From the NCBI GenBank assembly GCA_037045185.1, contig JBAOHQ010000004.1, forward strand, positions 558,001 through 622,000: a stretch of 64,000 nucleotides of DNA. The letters are read 5' to 3'. Shown here piece by piece: positions 25,306-33,348 of the stretch. Position numbers and translations under genes: made by a program. Source of the stretch: JAKOUY01 sp037045185. GTDB lineage: Bacteria > Actinomycetota > Acidimicrobiia > Acidimicrobiales > Ilumatobacteraceae. Within the stretch, counting starts at the first letter, position 1, and each line of letters opens with the position of its first letter. A model generated the notes under the pieces. The model was not told the origin of the DNA. It saw only the letters and a program-made list of their open reading frames with translations, and did not search any database.

Positions 25306-27659
25306 CGTTGCAGCCCCGCCCGCGCCGCGAGGAGGGCGTCGATCTCCTCCGGCGCGTACCCGTGTTCGGCTAGCACCTCGCGGGTGTGCTCCCCGCACAG
25401 GCACGGACCCCGCTGCACCCCGCCCGGTGTGGCCGAGAAGTCGATCAGCAGGCCGGGGTCCTCGAACCGACCGACGCCGCCCGCCGACGTGCGCGACACC
25501 CAGCCGAGCCGCTCGGCCTCGGGGTCGGCGAACAGCTCACGACAGAACGATTCGTTGACGACCTCGCCAGGCACGCCGGCGGCGTCGAGAGCGGCGACCA
25601 CCTCGCCGGCGCGCCGCCCCGAGCACCACTCCTCGACGTCACCGGGGACCAGTCCGGTCAGGCGCTGTCGCTGGTGGTCGGTGACCGCGGCGATTGCCAC
25701 CCATTCGTCACCCGCACAGCGGAACAACCGGTAGGTGGGCGACAGCCCGTACTGCCCGGCGTCGACATGGCCCCACTGGGCGGGCGTCCCGTCGGCGTGC
25801 AGGTAGGCGTACCCGGTGTGCAGCAGGCCGGCGTTGACGATGGCGGTGCTGACGAACTGGCCCTCGCCCGTGCGGTCCCGGTGGTACAGCGCGCCGACGA
25901 TCGCCACCGCAGCGAGCAGCGCGTTGCCCGTGTCACCCATGTTCGAACGGCTCCACAGCGGTGGGTTGCCGGCGTCGCAGGCCCCGTCTTCCCACTCCGT
26001 CCCGGTCAGCGCGGCCGCCGTCTGATCGGTGCCCGGCAGCGCCGAGCGCGGCCCGCGGTCATAGCCCCGGGTGTTGCACACGATCAGCCGTGGGTGGCGA
26101 GCGTGGAGGGTCTCGAAGTCCAGGCCCAACCGGCGCGCCGCCCCGGGACGCCAGTTCGTCGTGACCACGTCGGCGTCGGCCACCATGCGGTGCAGGGCGG
26201 CCAGGCCGTCGGGGTGTTTGAGGTCGAGGGCGATGCTGCGCTTACCCCGATTGGTTCCGAGGCCCATGTGCGTGCCAGCCCAATACCCGTCGTGCAGGGC
26301 CATCACCTTGATCACGTCGGCGCCGAGGTCGGCCAGCATCCGCCCGGTGAACGGCCCGGCGACCCCCAACCCCAGATCGAGCACGCGAATACCGGTCAAC
26401 GGCCCCTTCGCCAGATTCATGTCACCGCATGAACGGACAGTTCGTTCATGCGGTGACATGAACGATGGGGGGTCGGCGGCGCGGGGGTGGGTCGAGGTCC
26501 CTACCCGGCCGGGGGTCGCCGAGAACTCGAGCACCTGGCCGACATGGCGAAGACGGCCGAGGGTGGGGTGATCGGTCTCGGTGACGCACCCGTCGGCAAG
26601 GAACTCGGCGTCGGCCAGGGCCTCGGCCGGCGAGCGGACCAGGGCGACGCCCATGCCCGCCTCGTTCCCGGCGGCGACCCATTCTGCCGACGGGAACCGG
26701 GCAAAGGCGTCGCTCAACAGCGGGTGCAGGAAGATGCCAGCCAGCAGTCCGTCCGGTTCCATGGACAGCCGGTCGGGGTCGTCGCGGTAGGCAGTGTCGA
26801 TCGGCCGGGCCGACAACGTCTCACCGTCTGCAGCACTGAGGACCCAGTGCGGCCGAACCGTCCAGTGATGCACCCAGCGCCCGTCGGCACATCGGTACAG
26901 ACCCTCGATGCTGCGCCCGTCGATGGGCCACATCCAATACAGCGGCGCGTCCGGGTCCTCGACGCGCTGCCAGTTCAGCGCCGTGGCCGCCAGGGCGCCT
27001 TGCAGCAGTGAGGTCCGCACGTGCTGGCCGCGGCCGGTCACCTCCCGGGCTCGCAGGGCGCCCGCCAGCCCCAAGGCGCCCAGGTACATGGCACCGATGC
27101 TGGGCCAGGTGGTGCGCGGCATCACCGGGCCGTCCCGGTCGGCGCCACGCACCAGCCCCTCGGGCCGATCGAAGTCGGGGTGCGGTCCCGGGCGACCGTT
27201 GATGACCTCCATCGCCCCGCCGACGCGGCCCTTCTGGTCGTACAGCAGGCCGGTGCGGGCCATCACCAGCGCGTCGTAACCCGGTCTGGCGCGGTGAGCC
27301 GGGTGGTCGCCGTAGGCGCTGATGCTCAGCGTGACCAGCCCCGGGTTGCGCGCCGCCAGCACCTCGTGATCCACGCCGAGGCGGCCGGCGGTGCCGGGAG
27401 CAAACGATTCGATCACCACGTCGGCCTGGTCGGCCAGCTCGGCGAAACGCGCCGCCCCTTCTGCCGAACGAAGGTCCAGTTCCGCCCGGCGCTTACCCCG
27501 GTGCCAGACCTGCTCGCCGGTGCCGCTCGGGACACTGTCGGCACCGGGCCGTTCGATGCGCAGCACGTCGGCGCCGTGGTCGGCCCACAGCATGGCGACC
27601 ATCGGCCCGGCCACGCCCGTGGACAGGTCGAGGACGCGCACCCCGTCGTAGACACCCAT
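25302..27659 (-). CDS. Two-domain class III CoA-transferase (CaiB/BaiF type)
   Basis: A 785-residue protein with two tandem CoA-transferase family III domains. Domain 1 begins GVYDGVRVLDLSTGVAGPMVAMLWADHGADVLRIERPG. Domain 2 begins about residue 415 with LTGIRVLDLGLGVAGPFTGRMLADLGADVIKV and has ALDLKHPDGLAALHRMVADADVVTTNWRPG. The two are fused in frame through a linker encoded by a perfect 47-bp palindrome (26416-26462). These enzymes move CoA between carboxylates. Whether each domain keeps the catalytic Asp was not verified. It is the first gene of a coupled operon with DUF35, thiolase, TetR and amidohydrolase genes. A Met four codons earlier (27671) overlaps an operator-like palindrome. Confidence 0.85.
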   Translation of the reverse strand: MGVYDGVRVLDLSTGVAGPMVAMLWADHGADVLRIERPGADSVPSGTGEQVWHRGKRRAELDLRSAEGAARFAELADQADVVIESFAPGTAGRLGVDHEVLAARNPGLVTLSISAYGDHPAHRARPGYDALVMARTGLLYDQKGRVGGAMEVINGRPGPHPDFDRPEGLVRGADRDGPVMPRTTWPSIGAMYLGALGLAGALRAREVTGRGQHVRTSLLQGALAATALNWQRVEDPDAPLYWMWPIDGRSIEGLYRCADGRWVHHWTVRPHWVLSAADGETLSARPIDTAYRDDPDRLSMEPDGLLAGIFLHPLLSDAFARFPSAEWVAAGNEAGMGVALVRSPAEALADAEFLADGCVTETDHPTLGRLRHVGQVLEFSATPGRVGTSTHPRAADPPSFMSPHERTVRSCGDMNLAKGPLTGIRVLDLGLGVAGPFTGRMLADLGADVIKVMALHDGYWAGTHMGLGTNRGKRSIALDLKHPDGLAALHRMVADADVVTTNWRPGAARRLGLDFETLHARHPRLIVCNTRGYDRGPRSALPGTDQTAAALTGTEWEDGACDAGNPPLWSRSNMGDTGNALLAAVAIVGALYHRDRTGEGQFVSTAIVNAGLLHTGYAYLHADGTPAQWGHVDAGQYGLSPTYRLFRCAGDEWVAIAAVTDHQRQRLTGLVPGDVEEWCSGRRAGEVVAALDAAGVPGEVVNESFCRELFADPEAERLGWVSRTSAGGVGRFEDPGLLIDFSATPGGVQRGPCLCGEHTREVLAEHGYAPEEIDALLAARAGLQR
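26416..26462. repeat. Perfect 20-bp inverted repeat in frame inside the CoA-transferase
   Basis: The arms at 26416-26435 and 26443-26462 are perfectly complementary over 20 bases with a 7-nt loop (GACAGTT). It is read in frame as the linker between two CoA-transferase domains (SPHERTVRSCGDMN). A perfect palindrome of this length is not expected from coding constraint. Confidence 0.85.
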
Positions 27660-27667
27660 CCGGGGAA

Positions 27668-27685
27668 CCATAGCAATCGCTATGG
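27668..27685. promoter_or_regulatory. Operator-like palindrome before the CoA-transferase operon
   Basis: CCATAGC and GCTATGG are perfect 7-base arms around AATC. The element sits 9 bp before the chosen start at 27659, overlapping an alternative start, so it lies in the 5' leader or promoter. Size and symmetry fit a TetR-type operator, and the operon encodes a TetR regulator. Confidence 0.5.
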
Positions 27686-27704
27686 ACCGCGTCGAGGGGC
27701 GCGC

Positions 27705-28286
27705 TCAGGCGCCCGACGCGGTCGGCGCCAGCGGGTGCGCCACGATCCGCAGTGAGATCGGCATCGAGTCGGCCGGGCGGACCGCCCGGTCGTCGGCGCG
27801 CCGCTGGTAGCGGCCGAGCACGGCCATCACCTGGGCTTCCACCTCGGCGAGCTCACCTGGGGTCAGGTAGGCCAGGGCGTCGACCTCGAACGCCGCGTCC
27901 CGCCACTCCTGGGGGTAGCTGGCGCGGGTGGCCCGCCAGGTCTGGCTGCGCTGCAGGTGTCGGGCGTCGAGTTGGGTCGCCAGCTCGGCGCCGGCCACGC
28001 CCGAAGCCGGGTCGTCCTCGTCCAGTTCGACGGAGATGCCCCGGCCGACGAGTTTCCACGGGCGCCGCCGGCCAGGTCCGGCCACTTCCTCGACGAAGCC
28101 GTACTTGGCCAGCGTGCGCAGGTGGAACGAGCAGTTGGCGGCGCTCTCCCCCACCAGTTCGCAGGCCTCGGTGGCGGTCAACGACCCCTCCCGGCGGAGC
28201 GCTTCGAGCAGTGACATCCGCACCGGATGCGCCAGAGCGCGCATCTCGGTGGGGCTCGTCACCCGGCGCAGTCCGTCGGGTTTCAT
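27705..28286 (-). CDS. ArsR-like helix-turn-helix regulator
   Basis: A 193-residue regulator. The winged-helix part reads EMRALAHPVRMSLLEALRREGSLTATEACELVGESAANCSFHLRTLAKYGFVEEV, followed by a C-terminal domain of about 110 residues rich in Arg and acidic residues. That pattern occurs in HTH_20/ArsR-like regulators that lack metal-binding cysteines. Its ATG overlaps the stop of a 46-residue reading frame (ATGA at 28283-28286). The overlapping palindromes at 28442-28462, upstream of the microprotein, are a likely autoregulatory site. Confidence 0.8.
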   Translation of the reverse strand: MKPDGLRRVTSPTEMRALAHPVRMSLLEALRREGSLTATEACELVGESAANCSFHLRTLAKYGFVEEVAGPGRRRPWKLVGRGISVELDEDDPASGVAGAELATQLDARHLQRSQTWRATRASYPQEWRDAAFEVDALAYLTPGELAEVEAQVMAVLGRYQRRADDRAVRPADSMPISLRIVAHPLAPTASGA

Positions 28287-28423
28287 CGATGATGGGGAAA
28301 GCGATGCTGCCGGCGCAGCTCGTCGGACGGGATGGGGGCCTCGATCGACCAGTGATCGTCGGCTCGATGGAGATCGTTGATTCGCTCACGGCGAACCAGT
28401 CCGAGAATCATCAGCGGGTTCAT
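28283..28423 (-). CDS. 46-residue microprotein coupled to the HTH regulator
   Basis: A short frame starting at the ATG at 28423 behind a strong AAAGGAG ribosome site, encoding MNPLMILGLVRRERIND and then a charged His/Arg/Asp-rich sequence to a stop that overlaps the regulator's ATG (ATGA). The ribosome site and stop-start coupling argue that it is real. Either it is a small protein with its own role, or a leader that sets translation of the regulator. No family is recognised with certainty. Confidence 0.6.
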   Translation of the reverse strand: MNPLMILGLVRRERINDLHRADDHWSIEAPIPSDELRRQHRFPHHR

Positions 28424-28441
28424 GACACTCCTTTCCAATAT

Positions 28442-28462
28442 CGAAAGATATCTTTCGAAAGG
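28442..28462. promoter_or_regulatory. Overlapping palindromes in a divergent promoter
   Basis: CGAAAGATATCTTTCG (28442-28457) is a perfect 16-bp palindrome, and CTTTCGAAAG (28452-28461) is a second perfect palindrome overlapping its right half. They lie between the microprotein/HTH operon (minus) and polyphosphate glucokinase (plus). This is the place for an operator controlling both directions. The site is AT-rich against a GC-rich background. Confidence 0.65.
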
Positions 28463-28505
28463 ATCATTTGCAACCCGTCGGGGCGACTCCCCCTACCATG
28501 ACGCC

Positions 28506-29276
28506 GTGGCCACCACTGACGCACCGGTACTCGGGATCGACATCGGCGGATCGGGAATCAAGGGCGCTCCCGTCGACGTCCTTACCGGTGACCTGGTCAG
28601 CGAGCGGATCCGCCTGAAGACGCCGCAGCCGGCGACACCCGGCGCCGTCGCCGCCAACGTCGCCGAGCTGGTCGGCCGGCTCGACACGCCCGGGCCGATC
28701 GGCATCACCCTGCCCGCCGTGGTCCGCCACGGCACGGTGGAGACGGCGGCGAACATCGACCCGTCGTGGATCGGCGTCAACGCCCACGAGCTGTTCGGCC
28801 AGGCCACGGGCCGTGCCGTCGCCGTGGTCAACGACGCCGACGCGGCCGGTCTGGCCGAGGTCCGCTTCGGCGCTGGGAAGGGGCGCACGGGGGTGATCCT
28901 GATGCTGACGCTGGGAACGGGCATCGGCAGCGCGCTGTTCATCGACGGCGTGCTGGTGCCCAACACCGAGCTCGGTCACGTCGAGCTCGACGGCAAGGGT
29001 GACGCCGAGGACTGGACAGCGGCGTCGGTGCGTGACGAGAAGGAGCTCAGCTGGAAGGAATGGGCCAAGCGGCTGCAGCGATACTTCAGCCTGCTGGAGA
29101 GCGTGATCTGGCCGGACCTGATCATCATCGGCGGTGGCGTCAGCGACCAGGCCGACAAGTTCCTGCCGCGCATCGCCCTGCGTACCGAGATCGTCCCGGC
29201 CACGTTGGCCAACGAAGCGGGCATCGTCGGGGCGGCGATGGTCGTCAGCGAGGGGCGGCCATCGAGCCGAGCGTGA
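28506..29276 (+). CDS. ppgK: Polyphosphate glucokinase (ROK family)
   Basis: A 256-residue ROK/ASKHA kinase that phosphorylates glucose with polyphosphate and/or ATP. Motifs are the phosphate-1 loop VLGIDIGGSGIKGAPVDV, VVNDADAAGLAEVRFGAG (catalytic Asp in NDAD), the phosphate-2 loop VILMLTLGTGIGSALFIDG, NTELGHVELDG and a C-terminal IIIGGGVSDQADKFLP. The order and length match actinobacterial PpgK, which lacks the ROK zinc-binding Cys motif. The GTG at 28506 gives the conserved start. Its 3' end overlaps the convergent GH15 gene by 32 bp; glucose released from alpha-glucans by GH15 would be its substrate. Confidence 0.88.
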   Translation: MATTDAPVLGIDIGGSGIKGAPVDVLTGDLVSERIRLKTPQPATPGAVAANVAELVGRLDTPGPIGITLPAVVRHGTVETAANIDPSWIGVNAHELFGQATGRAVAVVNDADAAGLAEVRFGAGKGRTGVILMLTLGTGIGSALFIDGVLVPNTELGHVELDGKGDAEDWTAASVRDEKELSWKEWAKRLQRYFSLLESVIWPDLIIIGGGVSDQADKFLPRIALRTEIVPATLANEAGIVGAAMVVSEGRPSSRA

Positions 29277-31560
29277 CGGTGTGGTCCACGCCCTCCCAGG
29301 TGTCACCGAACCGCCGAGTGAACTCGAACGTCTCGTGGCCGGCCAGGGTGGCCGCGTCGAAGATCACGCCCCAGCGGCCGAACGGGAGCGCGGCGCCGTC
29401 CAGCTCCGCTGGCGACTGCCACCCGTCGAACCCGAAGCGCACGGAGAACGGCCGGGTGTGCTCCACCAGCAGCGCCCGCCCGCCGGTCAACGCGTCGACG
29501 GGCGTGTCGTCACGCCATGACCAGCGAGCGGCGGGGCGTGGTTCGCGATACCGGGCAGCCACCACGTCGAGCCGCTCCACGCACCGCCCGGTGGCGGCGG
29601 TGGAGGCCAGCTTGATGAACTCGGCGTGGGCCCAGACGAGCGGCATCGCGCTGCCCGACGGGCGCCCGGGAACCAGCTCCCGAGCCGGGACCGGATCGGT
29701 GTCCCACACCTGCTCGGGCAGCATCCCGCCGGCACTGGCGCACCGCTGCATCGTTCGCAGGTACGGCGTGGCGTCGTGGCCGGCGAGCACGGCCAGATGG
29801 CCACGCTCGCCACACAGCAGCGGCCACAGTCGCCCGATGCCACACCCGTCGAACGCCGACCCGTCGGCGCGCTCGCCGTACCCGTCGTTCACATATCGCC
29901 GGTAGACCACCCCTGACGGCGTGTCCACGCCGAGCACCTCGTCGACCACCGCCAGGGTGTTCAGGACTCGCGGATCCGTTGCGGACCGCAGCCCGAAGCG
30001 CACCAGGTAGGAGAACTCCATGGCCACCAGCTCGGCGACGTCGATCATCTCGCCGTCCCGGTTGCGCAGCATCACCCGGCCGCCAAGCCCCCCTTCGGTG
30101 GGGACGCTGAGCCTGACGTAGTGACCGTCGACGCCGAAGCGCTGGGCCAGCGGGGTGGCGGTGGCGTAGCACCACTCCTCGACCCGGTCGTTCCACTCGT
30201 CGGCCAGGGCGAGAGCCTCGCGAGCATCATCGGGCGCCAGCCAGCGCGCCCCGGCGACCAGGGCGGCGATCATCACCGCCAGCGTGAACGGATTGAGGCC
30301 GGGGTTCTCCTCCCAGCGATCCTGATGCGTGCTTGGCCCCATCCGGGCGATGAAGCCAAGGGCGCGGCGCACCATGCCGGCGACGCCGTACACCGTCTGC
30401 CCGGTGACCTCGGCGAGCTTGGCAGCCAGCACGACCGGGAACGCGGCCTCGTCCAATTGCAGCCCATGCCAGTAGACCACCCCGTTGGGGTACTCGTTCT
30501 GCGCCCAGTGCCCGTCGGACAGCTGGGTGGCGATGAACCGGGCCAGCACGTGGCGGGCGTCGTCGACCTGCCCGGCACCCACCAGCCCCAACGCGGCGAG
30601 CCCGGCGTCGCGCGGCCAGACCAGGTGGTACCCGCCCGCCGTGTCGGTGGTGTTGCCCCACGGCACGCTGAGCGAGGCGGCGATCGCCCCCGGATAGGTG
30701 CGGTCCTCGTGCATCTTCATCACCGCCGCACTGGTCGTCGCCAGATCACGCCACCGAGGGTCGATGTGGTCGAGGTGCACGTTGCGCTCCCAGGCCCGCC
30801 AGCGCTCGGCGAAGTCCCGCCTGGCCACGTCGAACCCTTCGGCCAGGCTGCTGCGCGCCAGCGTGCGGGTCCCGACGGTGGTGCTGGAGAAGGCCACGGC
30901 CAGCACGCCCGTTGTCGCCTCGACCTGCGCCGACAGAGCGACGTTCCCGGGACCGGCAATCTCGTATCGCCAGGTGAGTTGGCCGTGGCGGTCGAGGTCC
31001 TGCCACCCGTCGCTGACCCCGACGATCCCGACGCTGCGCTGCGTGATGGGCACGTTGGCGTGGATCGTCATCGCCCGATCGCCGTGGACGGCGTACATCC
31101 CGTCGTCGTGCACCTCGGCCAGGTTGTCGAAACCGGTTCCGCCGAGGTGCGGGGCGGCGACGAAGGCCAGGCGGTAGTCACCCTCCACGGCGAAGCGGAT
31201 CAGCAGCACGTCACGGCGCGGGTCGGGGAGGGGCTCGAGGGTGACCCGGTAGTCGTCACCCTCGTGCACGATGGTGACCAGCGGGACGGCGGGGGCCTCG
31301 ATCGTCAGCCGGTACGCCCGCGTCCGCTTGAGGTCGACCCAACCGTTGCGACCGACCAGGTAGAAGGTCAGGTCACGCAGCTCCGGCTCCCCCGTGGAGG
31401 GCCAGTAGACCTCGTTGATCACCCCGTGGCCGATCGTGGCCCACAGCCGTGACCGCCCAAGGCTGGTCGTGACGAAATCCTTGTCGCTGCTGCACCAGGT
31501 GGGCGCCAGCGACGTGCCGCCCCCTGGTGCCACCACGTCCGGCGCGCCCATGGGCGGCAC
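29245..31560 (-). CDS. Glycoside hydrolase family 15 (glucoamylase-type)
   Basis: A 771-residue GH15 enzyme. The N-terminal super-sandwich domain (FVTTSLGRSRLWATIGHGVINEVYWPSTGEPELRDLTFYLVG) is followed by an (alpha/alpha)6 barrel with the substrate segment YHLVWPRDAGLAALGL, GLQLDEAAFPVVLAAKL, ENPGLNPFTLAVMIAALV and, late, WAHAEFIKLASTA. No signal peptide is apparent, suggesting a cytoplasmic enzyme that frees glucose from maltodextrin or glycogen. It starts at a GTG (31560), with an ATG three codons later as the alternative. Convergent overlap with ppgK supports a joint alpha-glucan pathway. Confidence 0.88.
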   Translation of the reverse strand: MPPMGAPDVVAPGGGTSLAPTWCSSDKDFVTTSLGRSRLWATIGHGVINEVYWPSTGEPELRDLTFYLVGRNGWVDLKRTRAYRLTIEAPAVPLVTIVHEGDDYRVTLEPLPDPRRDVLLIRFAVEGDYRLAFVAAPHLGGTGFDNLAEVHDDGMYAVHGDRAMTIHANVPITQRSVGIVGVSDGWQDLDRHGQLTWRYEIAGPGNVALSAQVEATTGVLAVAFSSTTVGTRTLARSSLAEGFDVARRDFAERWRAWERNVHLDHIDPRWRDLATTSAAVMKMHEDRTYPGAIAASLSVPWGNTTDTAGGYHLVWPRDAGLAALGLVGAGQVDDARHVLARFIATQLSDGHWAQNEYPNGVVYWHGLQLDEAAFPVVLAAKLAEVTGQTVYGVAGMVRRALGFIARMGPSTHQDRWEENPGLNPFTLAVMIAALVAGARWLAPDDAREALALADEWNDRVEEWCYATATPLAQRFGVDGHYVRLSVPTEGGLGGRVMLRNRDGEMIDVAELVAMEFSYLVRFGLRSATDPRVLNTLAVVDEVLGVDTPSGVVYRRYVNDGYGERADGSAFDGCGIGRLWPLLCGERGHLAVLAGHDATPYLRTMQRCASAGGMLPEQVWDTDPVPARELVPGRPSGSAMPLVWAHAEFIKLASTAATGRCVERLDVVAARYREPRPAARWSWRDDTPVDALTGGRALLVEHTRPFSVRFGFDGWQSPAELDGAALPFGRWGVIFDAATLAGHETFEFTRRFGDTWEGVDHTVTLGSMAAPR

Positions 31561-31567
31561 GCTAGCC

Positions 31568-31804
31568 CTACTCGGCGATGAGGCTTGCCAGGGCGGCGAC
31601 GAACACCGCGAGTCCGAGGAGGGCCATCGTCAGGCTGCGGCCGCGCGGGGCCTCGGCCAGGTCGGTGGCGTCGCGCCGCTGGGCCGGAGGGCGAATGATG
31701 GCCAGCATGTTGCCCGCGAACATCGCCCCACCGAGGGCCAGCAGCAACCACACGATCAGGTCGTCACCGAGGAATGCGCCGGAATCGGCAGCGAACACGG
31801 TCAC
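31568..31804 (-). CDS. Small two-helix membrane protein
   Basis: A 78-residue protein with two hydrophobic helices, DDLIVWLLLALGGAMFAGNMLAII (residues about 14-37) and SLTMALLGLAVFVAALASLIA (about 57-77), joined by a basic/acidic loop (RPPAQRRDATDLAEAPRGR). The GTG start overlaps the dnaB stop (GTGA) and the gene ends just before the GH15 start. No family is recognised. Translational coupling to dnaB argues that it is a true gene. Confidence 0.65.
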   Translation of the reverse strand: MTVFAADSGAFLGDDLIVWLLLALGGAMFAGNMLAIIRPPAQRRDATDLAEAPRGRSLTMALLGLAVFVAALASLIAE

Positions 31805-33180
31805 ACCCCTCGGGCTGCGTCGCCGAACTTGGTGTACTGGCCGCGGAACACGAGACGGACGACACCGGTGGGACCGGAGCGGTGCTTGGCGATGCTCAAC
31901 TCGGCGACTGCCTTGTCGGCGGACTCCCGGTTGTAGACCTCGTCGCGGTACAGGAACATGACGACGTCGGCGTCCTGCTCCAGCGAGCCCGACTCTCGCA
32001 GGTCGGCCAGCATCGGACGCTTGTCGGCACGTGTCTCCAACGCTCGGCTGAGCTGGCTCAACGCCACCACGGGCACCTCCAGTTCACGGGCCAGGATCTT
32101 CAGCCCACGGCTGATCTCGCTGACCTCCAACTGGCGGTTCTCCGCCGAGGCGCCACCGCTCATCAGTTGCAGGTAGTCGATCAGGATCATCGACAGCCCG
32201 CCGTACTGGGCCTTGATTCGCCGGGCCCTGGCACGGATCTCCATCACCGTGACCCGCGGGTTGTCGTCGAGGAACAGCGGGATCTCCAACCGGGCGTAGG
32301 CCCGCCCGATGCGACTCCAGTCCTGCTCGGACAACCGTCCGGTGCGCATCTTCTGCGAGTCCACCTCGGCCTCGCTGCCGAGGATGCGCTGGGTGAGCTC
32401 GGCGTGGCCCATCTCCAGGCTGAACACCAGCACAGGCTTGCGGGTGGTCTTGGCCACGTGGACCGCCATGCCGAGCCCGAGCGCCGTCTTGCCCATCGCC
32501 GGGCGGGCCCCGATGATGTTCAACGTGCTGGGCTGCAGGCCCGAGAGGATCTCGTCGAGATCGTTGAAGCCGGTCGGTGTGCCGGTGATGATGTCCCCGC
32601 GCTCGCAGGTTTCCTGCAGGCGGTCCATTGTCAGCGGCAGCAACTCGGAGAGCTCCTTGGCGCTGTCGGACACCCGCCGGTCGGCGATCTCGAAGACCTT
32701 GGTCTCGGCCTCGTCGAGGGCCTTGGTGACGTCGTCGGGTTCGCTGTAGCCCAGTTCGGCCACCTCGCCCGCCACGCCGATGAGCCGCCGCAACAGCGCC
32801 GTGTCCTGGACGATCTTCGCGTAGCGGCCGGCGTTGGAGATGGCTGGCGTGGCATTCTGCATCTCCAGCAGGACCTGTGACCCGCCAATGGTCTCGAGCA
32901 AGCCGCTGCGACGCAGCTCATCGGCAACGGTGACCGCGTCGACCGGCTCGCCGATGCTGCTCAAGCCGCGGATGGCGGCGTAGATGTGCTGGTGGGCGGG
33001 CTTGTAGAACTCGTCGGCCGACAGGCGCAGCTCGGACACCTGGTGCATGGCGTCGCGCGACAGCAACAGGGCGCCGAGCAGGCTCTCCTCGGCGCTCAGG
33101 TTGTGGGGTGGGACGCGTCCATCGCCACGCCGCGGCTGGCGATCTCGGACGCCGTCGCGGTGCTCGCGGGTGTCAACCAT
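31801..33180 (-). CDS. dnaB: Replicative DNA helicase DnaB
   Basis: A 459-residue hexameric 5'-3' helicase. The N-terminal helical domain reads PPHNLSAEESLLGALLLSRDAMHQV; the RecA core has Walker A LNIIGARPAMGKTALGLGMA, LVFSLEMG, Walker B SMILIDYLQLM and the H4 region VVALSQLSRALETRADKRPMLADLRESGSLEQDADVVMFLYRDE. No intein interrupts it, unlike some mycobacterial dnaB genes. It is the last member of the rpsF-ssb-rpsR-rplI-dnaB group. DciA (59670) is the expected loader. A cluster of DnaA-box-like sites precedes it. Confidence 0.95.
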   Translation of the reverse strand: MVDTREHRDGVRDRQPRRGDGRVPPHNLSAEESLLGALLLSRDAMHQVSELRLSADEFYKPAHQHIYAAIRGLSSIGEPVDAVTVADELRRSGLLETIGGSQVLLEMQNATPAISNAGRYAKIVQDTALLRRLIGVAGEVAELGYSEPDDVTKALDEAETKVFEIADRRVSDSAKELSELLPLTMDRLQETCERGDIITGTPTGFNDLDEILSGLQPSTLNIIGARPAMGKTALGLGMAVHVAKTTRKPVLVFSLEMGHAELTQRILGSEAEVDSQKMRTGRLSEQDWSRIGRAYARLEIPLFLDDNPRVTVMEIRARARRIKAQYGGLSMILIDYLQLMSGGASAENRQLEVSEISRGLKILARELEVPVVALSQLSRALETRADKRPMLADLRESGSLEQDADVVMFLYRDEVYNRESADKAVAELSIAKHRSGPTGVVRLVFRGQYTKFGDAARGV

Positions 33181-33207
33181 GTCTCACCTACCTTGCCTGA
33201 GCCGTCG

Positions 33208-33281
33208 TGTGGATCGCTAGGGGAGCAACCTGTGTCTTCGTGTGTGGATAGGGCCCGCCCGCTGTGGACGGGTGTGGACAA
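33208..33281. promoter_or_regulatory. DnaA-box-like cluster upstream of dnaB
   Basis: Four TGTGGA(T/C) sites lie in 74 bp: TGTGGATCG (33208-33216), TGTGGATAG (33243-33251), TGTGGACGG (33263-33271) and TGTGGACAA (33273-33281). The last is a perfect match, reversed, to the actinobacterial DnaA box TTGTCCACA. They occupy the 168-bp gap between rplI and dnaB, which otherwise shows no gene. DnaA control of dnaB expression is an inference. Confidence 0.5.
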
Positions 33282-33348
33282 CCTGCCCCCGCCAACGATG
33301 CCAGGGCGCGTCGAAGCACGGGTGGATCCTCGGTGAGGATGGGGGCGA

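Noticed and set aside
31801..33180. Possible intein in dnaB
   Set aside because: The protein is 459 residues with Walker motifs at normal spacing, so no insertion is present.
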